Source: Prosapia bicincta (lineage: Eukaryota; Arthropoda; Insecta; Hemiptera; Cercopidae). From it: a DNA stretch of 64,000 nucleotides. The stretch covers positions 105,280,850 to 105,344,849 of the forward strand of contig JBAIZL010000001.1 in NCBI GenBank assembly GCA_036971475.1, given 5' to 3'. Positions 20,553 to 31,277 of the stretch are shown piece after piece; positions within the stretch are counted from its first letter, which is position 1; each line of letters opens with the position of its first letter. Below the pieces are notes generated by a model that did not search any database, had not been told where the DNA came from, and saw only the letters and a program-made list of their open reading frames with translations. The position numbers and the translations under genes are program-made.

Positions 20553-20610
20553 ACAAGCAAAGTAAGTGCTACTATAGGCAAGTTTAAAACATTTAAAAGC
20601 GTTTAGTTAA

Positions 20611-21326
20611 ATACATTGTATTCTCTGATTATATGGCCAATTCAGTTATTCCTTCTGAAACTTGATATAAGGCGTTGAGTTGAAATTTCTCTGAGGTGCT
20701 ATAAAAAAAAATTTCCTCTTAAAAAGGAAATTTTGAGTTTCTTTCCGTTTGCAATAGCTTTTCTCCAGTTAGCTCATTTTTATAGAATTTTATCTTGCCT
20801 CATGATACCCTCATCACTTTCTATGTCATTTTTTCCGTTGTAGGTAAATAACAGTTTTTGTTATTCTACCACCTTTAACCAAAGATTTTTTCAAAAACTG
20901 ATGGAGCTAAGGTTGAACTCATCAGAGTGGTGTCAAAATCCATCATGCAATCCAGTATGTTAGATTTTTATGCATATAATGGTGGTTTCTTGCTAATTAG
21001 GTTCAATCAAATAAAAAATTCACTTCAAACATCATCTTATGTAATTTGCTCTAAATACAGTAAATATTCCTTGATTTAGGTGTTGAATTCATGCCATTTT
21101 TAGGGCAAGAATAGTACTTAAATATTAGAATGTGCTCATTTTAAACTCCTATTAGCTCACTCTGTTCTGATATACATCTTGCACAAATTTTCAATCATTA
21201 ATAAAATATGTTTTTATTCATCCAATCAAGTCCTAATACATTTTTTTCTACCTATAGTGGATGACAATTGATGTTAATCGAGTTTTTTCAAATATATATT
21301 CAATAATTTATTATACAAATTTGGGA
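20611..21326. other. No gene seen
   Basis: AT-rich flank of PLE-C with no supported frame or repeat. Confidence 0.4.
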
Positions 21327-21406
21327 GTCTAGGTCAGATTCGAACTGAGTATCTTCACCTTCTAAGTCTACCGCTTTTTAGCAATTAGCCGACATACCAT
21401 GCCTAC
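21327..21406 (-). repeat. tRNA-like SINE or tRNA pseudogene
   Basis: On the - strand an A-box-like TGGTATGTCGGCTAATTGC is followed about 40 nt later by a B box AGTTCGAATCT (21336-21346). The spacing suits a tRNA with a long variable arm. Stems are imperfect, so it is not called as a tRNA gene. Confidence 0.45.
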
Positions 21407-21972
21407 AAATAAATTTCTCAAAGATCTACATGAAAAACCTCTATTTTATAACTTTAAATTGCTGCCATGATTACCATACAATATCATAAATAATGCTCTA
21501 GGATTATAAATGAATGAAAAAAATTATAATAACAAACAAAGTAGATTATTGAACCTTGCTCCACAAATGGACAATGTGAAAGAAAAGCAAAAAAAACTAC
21601 AACACAGTGACTAAAAGAAAGAAAGTGCATAAATAGTGACAAATAAAATTAATAGCTCAACACCATACATAGAAACAAAAATGGAAAATGGCAAGAAAAT
21701 TCGTTTTTTTTTAAATATTGTTATTCTGACATTTATGTATGTATTTATATTGATTTAAGTAGAAATTGACTTTAAACAAATGTTTTATATAGTTAAAGTA
21801 GAGGGATTTCCACGATCAAAAGTATTTTAAACTCAAGGCTTTGAGAGAGGTAAGATTGTGTTTTACTTTATAGATATAAACACTACGGAAATAAAAGTGT
21901 GTATTTTTTTTCAATAGCTCTTCAAAATTATGGTAATAATTTAAATTCTGTCTTTTTAGTCAGATTTTGTTG
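21407..21972. other. No gene seen
   Basis: AT-rich flank running up to the hAT target duplication ATTTAGGG at 21973-21980. Confidence 0.4.
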
Positions 21973-22571
21973 ATTTAGGGCAGGCATCTTCACTCGAGTG
22001 GCCCTCGGGACGAACTTTGCGGCTCTTAGACGGTTAGGATTGAAGTCAAAATATTTTATAACTTAAATAAATATTATATTTATTTACTGAGTGTTTTGAA
22101 AATCTGTCGTTGTTTTACTAAACTTAATTAATTAGTCAAACTACTGAAGTTAAAAACCCCGTCCGCTGTATCTTTGCCTCGGTCTTTACTGACGTTTAGC
22201 AAGCAATAGTATCGGCAACACCGCAACGCAACGGAACTTAACGTGTAAGCGGAAGACGGTGGAGACGTGCAGCGTTGCCAAACAGTGCAAGTCCCAGATC
22301 CAGCTTAGCAGAGCCAATCAGCAATCGGTGGCAATGACCTTGGGTGGGTGCGCCATGTGTTAGTCAACCAGTCATCCCCACAACAGTGGTTGTGGCACTG
22401 GCCAGTTACTGTTTGTCGTCAGTGGAGAGTATGATGTAATTTAGTGCAGACGTATGTATAAGTCACGCTAGTGTTGATGTGATTTAATGTTAGTGCGGTT
22501 AACTTTATCGATTGAACACATTATTTTACGAAAATAACATTCAGTTTAGTGATTGAATTTTAAAATTAAAT

Positions 22572-23447
22572 ATGGCAGGAGTGTATTCAAAAAAGGACGG
22601 AAACGAAAACTGGATGATGAAAACCGTGAGTTTCAAGCTGAGTGGGAGGAGGAATTTTTTTTACAAAAGGTAAGAAAGAAGGGACTGCCATATGTTTGAT
22701 ATGTCGTGAAACTGTGAATGGCAACAAACGTTATAATCTGAACAGACATTACACTTCAATTCATTCTCATTTTTAAGATAAATTCCCGACAAAATCTAAA
22801 ATCCGAGAGGAAAAATTGCAATGACTGAAAAAGTCTTATGCTTGTGAACGTTGTGTCCTATTTGAAGCAATTAACAAAAATGAGCTTACTACAAAAGCAT
22901 CCTATCAAGTCACTGAAATTTTAGCTCAAAAGATGAACCGTTTTCTGATGCAGAAATGGTAAAAGAATGTGTTGTCACAGTTTGCAAAACTTTGTTTTCA
23001 CAATTTTCTAACAATAAACAAATATTAGAAGAAGTTTCCAAACTTCAGTTGTCTGACTCAACGTGCATGAAACGGTCGCAGGACTTAGCAGCAAATATTG
23101 CACTTAATCTTACTGATGAACTGCAGCAAAACAAATATTTTAGTCTTGCGCTCGATTCATCCACAGATATAACCTCAATTTCTCAATTACTGTTGTTCGT
23201 GAAGTATATATACAAGGATTGTGTTATCAAAGAAGACTTTTTGGGCATGCTTCCCATGACTGGACAGACTCAAGGTGTTGATTTTTTGAACGCAATAGTA
23301 AGTTTTTTTTAACGAGCGTGGCATTGATTTGAAAAAAGTTATTTCTGCGTGTACTGATGGTTACCCATCAATGTTAGGACGAAATGTAGGATTTGTTCAG
23401 TTGTTGAAAAACCATTTGGGAAATGAAAACTTATTGAGTTTTCACTG
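22572..23447 (+). pseudogene. hAT transposase, N-terminal half
   Basis: Start ATG at 22572, soon frameshifted. A BED-type zinc finger follows (CLIC...HYTSIH, about 22695-22770) for DNA binding. An intact stretch, 22956-23312, encodes a helical region with FSLALDSSTDITSISQLLLF, where the catalytic Asp region of ZBED/GTF2IRD2-type hAT proteins lies. A frameshift at 23312 leads to ISACTDGYPSMLGRNVGF (second Asp block) and the frame reaches LSFHC, where the BEL element inserted. It is broken by at least two frameshifts and the insertion. Confidence 0.85.
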
Positions 23448-24220
23448 TGGAGGCGTCAGCTCCGCTAAAATATTAGAAATAAGACGAAAGAGAGAGATAG
23501 TCGCGGTCGGTAACGTGACTGAAATTGCACATGAATAAAATGAAGGCAGGCGGCAGAAACGCCTAATCGACAAATAATAACAGTGTTTATCACTAATTAA
23601 GCCTCGGGAAAATAGGCACAAGTTTATGTTAAAAGTATTTGGAACTGATTAACACTTACCCTAAGCTGAACAAAGGGGTTGCGTGCACGGGCGGTTTGAT
23701 GTCTTCTGGACTTCTGCAGCAGGGCCCTGGGTGGAGTGGTGACTGGCAGACGACTCGTGCTGTAAAACTTAATAAACGGGGTTCAATTCTAATGCTATTC
23801 ACAGTTGAATAAGTCTTTAAATAAGCGCGAGCGACTCCGTAGCGACGGCTTGTAACGGCGAGGTTAAGGCGCATTCGAACACGGCACTTGGCCTAAAATA
23901 ATCTGCACTTTCGCGGTTAACAAACATATAAAGCAGGTACAACTCAAAACACTTAAATTTATACATGCGCGGTGCGAACTTAAAGTCCACGAGGTTGTCT
24001 AATAAGGTTAAAACCCGCAACGGACGTGCTGGTCTGTCCACGGCAAGCAAGAGACTGGGGTGAGGAAACTGTGTGCTAGGTGGGGGTTAGGCGCGCGACA
24101 AGACAAACGTTGTCTTAAACTATTGACGATAAACCATAGATTGAGCTATCGAATAGACAAGGCACAGGCTGATTAAAGTCGATACTGGAGCTGTTTAATC
24201 TACCAAAGCTGACTCCAACA
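23448..24220 (-). repeat. BEL 3' LTR
   Basis: 773 bp. The adjoining interior on the - strand (TTTTGGTGGGCGGAA) is a purine-rich primer site for plus-strand synthesis. It differs from the 5' LTR at about three positions (for example near 23758, 23871 and 23971). Confidence 0.95.
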
Positions 24221-24604
24221 TTCCGCCCACCAAAACGGATGTTTTTTAATCCGCCCAGGTGGGTAGAGGGCGAAGAACCAGAGAGCACCGGAGACCGAGG
24301 GTGCCGTAGAAGAAGTGGTCGGGGTACGAAGAAAGCAGAAAAGAGCTGATGAAGTGATTAGCTCCATAAGCTGTGCTGAAGACAATAGACTGCCGCCCAC
24401 CCTGGGTAACCACTGGGTGACGGTGAACGGGGTTGACTGGAAGAGGCGAGGTACTGAAGATGTAGCGAAGAAATCTATGGCGTTGAAGATACTTAAAGAA
24501 ACGAGGTTGGACGAAATTGCTGAAGAGGCGAAGAAGTCGAGTGAGATTAAGAACTCGAGGAAACGCGGTTGTACCACACAGGTGCTGAAGAAGCGGTCAA
24601 GAGA

Positions 24605-26449
24605 TTAAGGTTGTAGCGGAAAGCCTACAAGCTTATGGACAGGTCGCTTTAACTGTCCATGTGAGGTCTTGTCGGTGACTACGCGGGTTATCCGGTCGGG
24701 TCCAGGGTGAAGACGTACGATCCGACCCATTGGCCAATGAAGAGGGCTCGGATGTTCTCCAGTGATAAATACAAGCTGACCCTCCTGGAGGGGTGAGGCA
24801 TCTTTGTTCCATTTACAGCGTTGAATCTGGGAGTGTAGGTATTGGGTAGACCAGGTTTTCCAAAACCGATTGGTCATCTGCTGTAGCATAGTCCATCTGG
24901 ACTTGAGCGCGGGTTCAAAATGACATTCCTCAAGGAGTGCTAAAAGGGGACGGCCGATGAGAAAGTGTCCGGGCGTAAGGAACGAAGATCCTTCGTTGGG
25001 GTCAGGAGAGACCTCGAAAATAGGTCGACTGTTGAGAATAGCTTCGATGCGTATAAATAACGTAGCTAACTCCTCGAGGTTCAATAACGTACTGCCAAGA
25101 GTACGGCGTAGGAGCCCTTTGACGGATTTAACGGCGGCTTCCCAAAGTCCGCCGAAGTGTGGTGCGGCTGGAGGGTTGAAGTGCCATTCAACCCGTTGTG
25201 CGGCGAGCTTGCGTTGGATGATTGTCTTGGATTGGTCGAGCATCTTATAGACCTCGTGCAGGCGGTTGGCGGCGCCGACAAAATTGGTGCCATTATCTGA
25301 ATAAATGTCTGTAGGCAGACCACGTCTTGCGACAAAACGCTGAAGCGCGGCGAGAAAAGCATCAGTAGAGAGGTCTGATACTACTTCCAAATGTACAGCC
25401 TTAGTGGCCATACAAACAAATAGGCATAAGTAAGCTTTCAGGATCTTTGCCGTACGAAGATGGTTGGCCTTAGTGTCGAAAGGTCCAGCAAAGTCAATGC
25501 CTACCTTACAGAAAGGTGGCGACGGAGTGACGCGAGAAGACGGTAAAGCTGCCATCATAGGTGGCCGAGGTTTCGACTGTAGTCTAAAGCATCGCATGCA
25601 AGCATGAATGCGTTGTCGTAACAACGAACGTAGCGCAACGATCCAGAACTCACCATTGATCATCGCTTGCGTGGTACGCGGCCCAGCATGTAAGGCGAGG
25701 CGGTGATAATAATCGCATACAAGATTGACATAATGATGCCGCTTAGGCAGTAAAATGGCATGCTTAGCTGCGTATGGTATATCAGCATGATTAAGACGTC
25801 CGCCCACCCTAAGTAGCCCCACTGAGTCGATAAAGGGCGTTAGGTTGCGAAGTTGAGCACTGATCGGGACGCCGCGGTGTAGGCGTTGCAACGTTTCGCT
25901 GAAGGCTAGCTCTTGTATGAGCTTAACGCAAAGATTTCTGGCGTTCCTTAATTCTTGTACTGAAGGTGCAGCGAATGAAATCTTGGCTACGGTGTTCTTG
26001 GCTTTGTAGCGAGTGTTGTGACAATGGCTGGTAGGCTGGGTCTTAATGCGGCAATTGTTAACGAAACGAAGCACGTAAGCGAAGACATGATGCAGCGTGG
26101 TTAGATTGGAATGACGCTCAATAACGTTCAATAAGTGGTTAGGCGCTTGGAGAGTCGCGCAGAGCACCTGAGGCTCGGTCTTGAGCTCGGTCAGGTCGCG
26201 GTTCGGTCCAGTTGGCTTAGACAAACGCCAAGAGGTAGTACATTGTAACGCCCATGGTGGTCCGTGCCACCACAGTGGATGTGTAGCAAACTGCGCTGGT
26301 AGACACCCACGGGAAGCAACGTCCGCGGGGTTGTCAACAGTTGAGACGTGGTACCAATGATTGGTCGAAGTGTTCGAGGTAATTTCAATAACGCGGTTGG
26401 CAACGAAAGTTTTCAAAAGGTGTGACGGGGTGCTAAGCCAATGCAGCAC
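24605..26449 (-). CDS. BEL integrase region
   Basis: 614 residues. It starts within the end of RNase H (LHWLSTPSHLLKTFVANRV, then HVSTVDNPADVASRG). The integrase zinc-binding motif is H249, H254, C284, C287. The catalytic core shows D319 (VGIDFAGPF), D385 (YSDNGTNF) and E437 (HFGGLWEAAVK), all present. A C-terminal domain with the block LTPGHFLIG...GQLVFITGEHPSPLHWPMGR, usual for BEL/Pao, ends the protein. The true polyprotein does not begin at this ATG: the upstream reading FTDSEIVLHWL is in this frame, while the RT frame ends at 26433. The integrase itself looks intact. Confidence 0.9.
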   Translation of the reverse strand: MLHWLSTPSHLLKTFVANRVIEITSNTSTNHWYHVSTVDNPADVASRGCLPAQFATHPLWWHGPPWALQCTTSWRLSKPTGPNRDLTELKTEPQVLCATLQAPNHLLNVIERHSNLTTLHHVFAYVLRFVNNCRIKTQPTSHCHNTRYKAKNTVAKISFAAPSVQELRNARNLCVKLIQELAFSETLQRLHRGVPISAQLRNLTPFIDSVGLLRVGGRLNHADIPYAAKHAILLPKRHHYVNLVCDYYHRLALHAGPRTTQAMINGEFWIVALRSLLRQRIHACMRCFRLQSKPRPPMMAALPSSRVTPSPPFCKVGIDFAGPFDTKANHLRTAKILKAYLCLFVCMATKAVHLEVVSDLSTDAFLAALQRFVARRGLPTDIYSDNGTNFVGAANRLHEVYKMLDQSKTIIQRKLAAQRVEWHFNPPAAPHFGGLWEAAVKSVKGLLRRTLGSTLLNLEELATLFIRIEAILNSRPIFEVSPDPNEGSSFLTPGHFLIGRPLLALLEECHFEPALKSRWTMLQQMTNRFWKTWSTQYLHSQIQRCKWNKDASPLQEGQLVFITGEHPSPLHWPMGRIVRLHPGPDRITRVVTDKTSHGQLKRPVHKLVGFPLQP

Positions 26450-27974
26450 AATTTCTGAGTCGGTGAAGAAAAGCCTGAACAGACTTATAGAGCTTGGCCA
26501 GTAAGACGGCGCCGCAGAGCTCCATTCGAGGTATAGTGAGTGTTTTGACGGGAGCCACTCTGCTTTTAGCCTTTAGAAGGCTGACGGAAACTAAACCGTT
26601 CCATTCAGTTCGCAAGTAGATGGCGGCTGCGTAACCAGCTTCGGACCCATCACAGAAGCCTAATAAATGATGTTTGGCATCACGTGTGCCCACATGTCGA
26701 GGTATTTGAATGTCAGCTGACTTAGCGAAGTGGACAATGAAGCTGTCCCAACGACTGCGCAGCGCGGTGGGCAAAGGTTCATCCCATGGTAACCTTTCGA
26801 GCCACAATTGTTTCAAAAATGACTTGATCCAAAATGTGATAGGCGTAAGGAAGCCCAGTGGGTCGAAGGTGCGAGCGACATAAGAGAGAATGGTGCGTTT
26901 CGTAGGCACCGACACAAAGTTTTGAATACGATAAGAAAACGAGTCATTAACAGGATGCCATTGGAGTCCCAATATTTTAACAGCGGTAGAGTCGTCTTGG
27001 AATAACAACGGGTGCTCCAGGTGAGAAGATGGCAGCGTCGACAGCAGCGCGGGATCGCTGGAAGACCATTTCCTGAGCTCTAGTCCTGCCAGTGCGAAGA
27101 TGTTAATAAGTTGCCGTATTAATTCCTGGGCGTCCTCGGACGTATCGGCGCCAGTGACGACATCATCAACGTACGTTTGATGAAGAATGGCATGCGACGC
27201 AGCAGGGTAACAGTCGCCCTCATCTTTGACGAGTTGTTCGAGTGTACGTAGGGCTAAATAAGCAGACGGGGTAAGCCCGTAAGTGACAGTGGCTAGTTCA
27301 TACTCCATCAGTGGAGAATGAGGAGTCGGCCTGTACAAAATGTGCTGATGACGACGATCATCCTTGCGTACGGCAATTTGGCGGTACATCATTTTAAGAT
27401 CCGCACAGACGGCGTGAACAAACAATCGAAACGAGATAATAACGTTGGACAGGTCCCTTTGTAACTTAGGGCCAGCCAGCAATTGCTGGTTTAAAGAATG
27501 CGCGTTGCAATCAGGCGCAGAAGCATTGAAAACTACTCGTAATTTAGTAGTAGAACTATCGGCCTTGAAAACGCAATGATGTGGTATTAAATAATTCGAA
27601 GGCTTAACGGCAGGGTACATATGACCTAAAGTCATATATTCTTTCATGAACTGATGATATTGTCGTGAGACATCCGGTTGTCGGCTCAGACGGCGTTCCA
27701 GAGCATGATAACTAGCAAGAGCGACATTACGGTTTGACTTAAGTTCGACGGCGTCAGGTTTAAAAGGCAAAGCTACGACATATCTCCCAGTGGCGTCACG
27801 TTCAGTAGTGGTGGCAAATAAATTTTCGCAGAGCTGCTCATCAGAGCTCAACAAGTTAGACTCGTTTACCTCTTCGATTTCCCAAAATCGTCGCATGTTT
27901 TCGTCGATAGACTTGAGCGAGGTGAAACTTAATCGTGTCTTGGCATCCAGATTATTAATTGCCATAGAGAACAA
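26433..27974 (-). CDS. BEL reverse transcriptase and RNase H start
   Basis: 513 residues. The beginning (to about residue 22) is the end of a Gag domain; it then jumps to the RT entry (FWEIEEV, residue 31), so the CCHC knuckle and aspartic protease that should lie between are missing. RT blocks: KLRVVFNAS (about 144), DLKMMYRQI (about 193, catalytic Asp), TYGLTPSAYLA (about 231) and YVDD at 268-271. The A17/RNase H region carries LLGFCDGSEAGYAAAIYLR. The frame ends after KSVQAFLHRLRNCA owing to a short deletion or frameshift before the integrase frame. RT motifs are complete. Confidence 0.9.
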   Translation of the reverse strand: MFSMAINNLDAKTRLSFTSLKSIDENMRRFWEIEEVNESNLLSSDEQLCENLFATTTERDATGRYVVALPFKPDAVELKSNRNVALASYHALERRLSRQPDVSRQYHQFMKEYMTLGHMYPAVKPSNYLIPHHCVFKADSSTTKLRVVFNASAPDCNAHSLNQQLLAGPKLQRDLSNVIISFRLFVHAVCADLKMMYRQIAVRKDDRRHQHILYRPTPHSPLMEYELATVTYGLTPSAYLALRTLEQLVKDEGDCYPAASHAILHQTYVDDVVTGADTSEDAQELIRQLINIFALAGLELRKWSSSDPALLSTLPSSHLEHPLLFQDDSTAVKILGLQWHPVNDSFSYRIQNFVSVPTKRTILSYVARTFDPLGFLTPITFWIKSFLKQLWLERLPWDEPLPTALRSRWDSFIVHFAKSADIQIPRHVGTRDAKHHLLGFCDGSEAGYAAAIYLRTEWNGLVSVSLLKAKSRVAPVKTLTIPRMELCGAVLLAKLYKSVQAFLHRLRNCAALA

Positions 27975-28026
27975 TAAGAAATCCGCTAAGTCTTCGAGAG
28001 GTATAGCTCTTAATGCACAGACGGCA

Positions 28027-28704
28027 TTAGAGTGCGCGGTTTAGTTCCGCGGGTGAAGCATTATTGATGAGCTGAAAGTCTTTAATTATGTTAAAGTAAT
28101 GATCTGCGAGACGTCGCGGGTTCGCGTATCGGTTAAGCAACGCATTGTAAGCAATGTTGTAATTTGATTCGGAGATGGAAAGCCCGGTGACGATGGCCAG
28201 TGCATCTCCCTTTAAGACGGACTTTAAGTATTGAAAACGTTGGATGTTGCTAAGCGCCTCATTGTTATGTACCATGGAGTCGTACATAGTAATAAAATCT
28301 ATCCAGTCGTCGCTCTGGCCCGAAAAGCTTGGTAAAGTTAGACTTGGAAGGTTAGGTGAAGTCGGTGTTGATTTGACAGGCGAGGTCGAGGTAACCTCCG
28401 TCTTAACGAGGTTAGGGTATTTTACTATCATGGGCAGATAGGTGTCCTGAAATTGACGTTTTGCTATAAAGACATTCGCGACAAATTCGGAAGCTTGACT
28501 GTCAAAAGTCTGCTCCGCGCGGTCAGAAGTTTCGATAAAATCGGCATGAAGTCGCCTGACTTCCTGAGCTATGCCCTCAGACATTTCACTATCACCGAGC
28601 AAGCTGTTTACTTGCTCTAAGTCACTGCATATAGCCTTCAAGTTATCAAGGCAATATGCGTTGTTATTAGCCATCGTGACAAAATTTAAATTAAAAAAAA
28701 CCAA
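28027..28704 (-). CDS. BEL Gag, truncated
   Basis: 225 residues; the real start is more likely the internal MANNNAYCLDNL (residue 11) than the first ATG. The DUF1759-type domain is recognisable: LTLPSFSGQSDDWIDFITMY, NIQRFQYLKSVLKGDAL, YNIAYNALLNRYANPRRLAD. It ends PAELNRAL then TAA; the expected continuation (NAVCALRAIPLEDLADFLLF) is open in the +1 frame immediately after, so one extra base, or a +1 shift at CTC-TAA, separates the two. Confidence 0.88.
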   Translation of the reverse strand: MVFFNLNFVTMANNNAYCLDNLKAICSDLEQVNSLLGDSEMSEGIAQEVRRLHADFIETSDRAEQTFDSQASEFVANVFIAKRQFQDTYLPMIVKYPNLVKTEVTSTSPVKSTPTSPNLPSLTLPSFSGQSDDWIDFITMYDSMVHNNEALSNIQRFQYLKSVLKGDALAIVTGLSISESNYNIAYNALLNRYANPRRLADHYFNIIKDFQLINNASPAELNRAL

Positions 28705-29294
28705 AATTTAAAATAAATTGTAATTATGTTTAAACCAAAACCGATGAATACACAATCGTACATTTAATTAAGAAAAAGTGGACTGTATAATAAAGTTAGT
28801 ATAAGACATAACGTTTTACAAATCATAAGCATTAGATTAGAACAGCTGCAAGTTTTCCTTATTGAACAGGATAAATCTACAGTGTAGCTTCACGGATCAA
28901 TATTGAGCCTAACTTGTTTAGTCAAGTGTTTCCTATCTACGCAGCTGTCCCATAAATCTGCTGATAGCAGCGGAATACAGCTGCAAGCTACAGCTTGTGA
29001 CGTCACTACTGCGCATTGACTTAGACAAAGGAAAGAAATGCGGGAAAATTACATAGGATTACATAATGCTTGCAACTTAGCTTATTACTGTGAAATTTAA
29101 CACAACGCTTCGAAATTGTTCGCACAATAAATAATACTTATAAATCACTAATGAACTTATTTATAAAGCAAATGCATTGCTATTAAAACTGAATAAGTTT
29201 CGAGGTTACTGAGAACTTTAACACTTCTTCTTCGCACTTTAAATGTTTATAGGTCGCTACAATGCAAAAAAAATCCGGCCCAGCGGGACCAAAA
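28705..29294 (-). other. BEL leader with primer-binding-like site
   Basis: Next to the 5' LTR the - strand reads TTTTGGTCCCGCTGGGC, a TGG-initiated site of primer type. The rest is AT-rich leader before gag. Confidence 0.6.
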
Positions 29295-30067
29295 TGGAGG
29301 CGTCAGCTCCGCTAAAATATTAGAAATAAGACGAAAGAGAGAGATAGTCGCGGTCGGTAACGTGACTGAAATTGCACATGAATAAAATGAAGGCAGGCGG
29401 CAGAAACGCCTAATCGACAAATAATAACAGTGTTTATCACTAATTAAGCCTCGGGAAAATAGGCACAAGTTTATGTTAAAAGTATTTGGAACTGATTAAC
29501 ACTTACCCTAAGCTGAACAAAGGGGTTGCGTGCACGGGCGGTTTGATGTCTTCTGGACTTCTGCAGCAGGGCCCTGGGTGGAGTGGTGACTGGCAGACGG
29601 CTCGTGCTGTAAAACTTAATAAACGGGGTTCAATTCTAATGCTATTCACAGTTGAATAAGTCTTTAAATAAGCGCGAGCGACTCCGTAGCGACGGCTTGT
29701 AACGGCGAGGTTAAGGCACATTCGAACACGGCACTTGGCCTAAAATAATCTGCACTTTCGCGGTTAACAAACATATAAAGCAGGTACAACTCAAAACACT
29801 TAAATTTATACATGCGCGGGGCGAACTTAAAGTCCACGAGGTTGTCTAATAAGGTTAAAACCCGCAACGGACGTGCTGGTCTGTCCACGGCAAGCAAGAG
29901 ACTGGGGTGAGGAAACTGTGTGCTAGGTGGGGGTTAGGCGCGCGACAAGACAAACGTTGTCTTAAACTATTGACGATAAACCATAGATTGAGCTATCGAA
30001 TAGACAAGGCACAGGCTGATTAAAGTCGATACTGGAGCTGTTTAATCTACCAAAGCTGACTCCAACA
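29295..30067 (-). repeat. BEL 5' LTR
   Basis: 773 bp, almost identical to the 3' LTR. The + strand open frames inside both LTRs are shadows repeated in each. Confidence 0.95.
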
Positions 30068-31080
30068 CACTGTATAATTCATCAAGAAAGCTTAGCTGTT
30101 AAATTTGGTGAAAATTTCAGCTGTGTTATGAAAGACGTTGTTGAGATCGTGAATTTCATAAGATCAAATGAACTGAACCACAGAACTTTTCAAGAGTTTT
30201 TAAAAGAACTTATTTCGCAATACGGGGATGTGCTTTACCACATAGAAGTTAGATGACTGAATAAGGGTAAAGTTTTGGAACGTTTCTTCAGCATTCGACA
30301 TGAGATTACTTTCTTTTTGGCTACAAAGAACAAAGAGTACCCTGAAGTTTATAATTTTATTTGGTGGCTTAAAGTAGCGTTTCTTACGACACAATGGGCA
30401 TTATGAATGAAACGCTGACTAAATTGCAAGGAGACTATAATAACATTTAACTAAGATGATGAGTATCGTATTTGCACATGAACAAAAACTCAATATGTAT
30501 TTTGAAGAACTATCAAACAGTGATTATTCCAGCTTCCCTTCAGTTAAAACACTGTTTGATGAAAGTCAAAATGTTTCCGATTTACTAAAACTGTTGAAAG
30601 TCCTGAAGGAAGAAATGTCTCAGAGGTTTAATGACTTCAGGAAGTATCAGGAACAATTTTGCTTGGTAGAAAATCCATGGGCAATGAAACCAGCTAATGT
30701 AGCTCATCTTTCTGTTTTTGGATATGAAGCTAGGGATTTGAAAAATGAATTAATCGATCTTCAGAACGATACTGAACTCAAAAGTATTTTTGAAGAAAAG
30801 ATAAAGAATAAAGCTCACTATGAGTTTTGGAGGGTTGTTGAAAAGGACAAATTTCCTAACTTACATAAATGTGTTCAGAAAATATTGTGTTTTTTCATCT
30901 ACTTATGTGTGTGAATCTACATTCAGTAAGCTGAAGTCTGTAAAAAACAAGTACAGATCTAGGTTAACAAGTGAGAATGTTGAGAACATTTTAAGAATTT
31001 CAGTTTCTTCCCAACCTGCCAACATAGATGCCATATTAGAGGACTGTGAAAGATTTCGCCCATCAACTTCAAAGAATTAA
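30068..31080 (+). pseudogene. hAT transposase, C-terminal half
   Basis: It continues the transposase after the BEL element: IIHQESLAVKFGENF, then IVNFIRSNELNHRTFQEFL, a well-conserved stretch in GTF2IRD2/ZBED-type proteins. Stops occur near 30256 and 30405. An intact stretch 30456-30914 covers the helical domain, and a frameshift near 30895 leads to STYVCESTFSKLKSVKNKYR and SRLTSENVENILRISV, the hAT dimerisation region, ending TAA 31078. Not functional. Confidence 0.88.
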
Positions 31081-31277
31081 CTAAGTAAAAAAAAGACATT
31101 TCCAAACTTTTTTTTATGCGCAAAACAGTTTATTTATGTTGGTAATGTAATAAAAGTATGTTATAATCTAATTGTTTGTCAGTTATTTAGTGCCTCTTGT
31201 ACTTGCGGCCCTCAGGAAAATTTTAAGCAAAATTTTTGGCTCTCAAAGTATTCTTAGTGAGGATCCCTGATTTAGGG

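Larger units (their letters stand above)
15637..20610. mobile_element. PLE-C composite: inverted copy, tandem-type copy, three nested insertions
   Basis: Left arm (15637-17136) is a 5'-truncated PLE-C on the - strand. It meets, head to head at about 17136, a + strand copy that begins with the 3' end of a unit (17137-17455: C-terminal codons, ribozyme, ATGGAATCA start region) followed by the N-terminal coding region. This tandem arrangement, plus an inverted piece, is a known PLE insertion pattern. The + copy was then hit by a Tc1-like element (18013-18728), a foldback element (about 19191-19713) and a TIR element (19892-20513). PLE sequence resumes after each and ends near 20610. Both copies share the GCTACTATAGGCAAGTT 3' block. 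Confidence 0.82.
23448..30067 (-). mobile_element. BEL/Pao LTR retrotransposon, 6620 bp
   Basis: Two 773 bp LTRs (23448-24220, 29295-30067) with inner and outer ends TGTTGG...CCTCCA on the - strand. The 5 bp duplication CACTG is at 23443-23447 and 30068-30072. Genes run gag - RT/RNase H - integrase on the - strand. I see only about three substitutions between the LTRs, so the insertion is recent. Nevertheless it is defective: gag has a frameshift, the zinc knuckle and protease are deleted, and a small deletion separates RNase H from integrase. The GC content is clearly higher than in surrounding DNA. Confidence 0.95.
21981..31269 (+). mobile_element. hAT element (ZBED/GTF2IRD2-like) split by a BEL retrotransposon
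   Basis: The ends are CAGGCATCTTCAC and, inverted, CAGGGATCCTCAC. The 8 bp duplication ATTTAGGG is at 21973-21980 and 31270-31277, as expected for hAT. Removing the 6620 bp BEL element and its 5 bp duplication leaves about 2.66 kb, a normal hAT length. Both halves of one transposase flank the BEL element in register. Frameshifts and stops in both halves show it was dead or decaying. Confidence 0.92.

Noticed and set aside
24315..24608. 97-codon + strand frame with Lys/Arg-rich protein
   Set aside because: Antisense to the 3' untranslated part of the BEL element; no domain and no relatives in the other frames.
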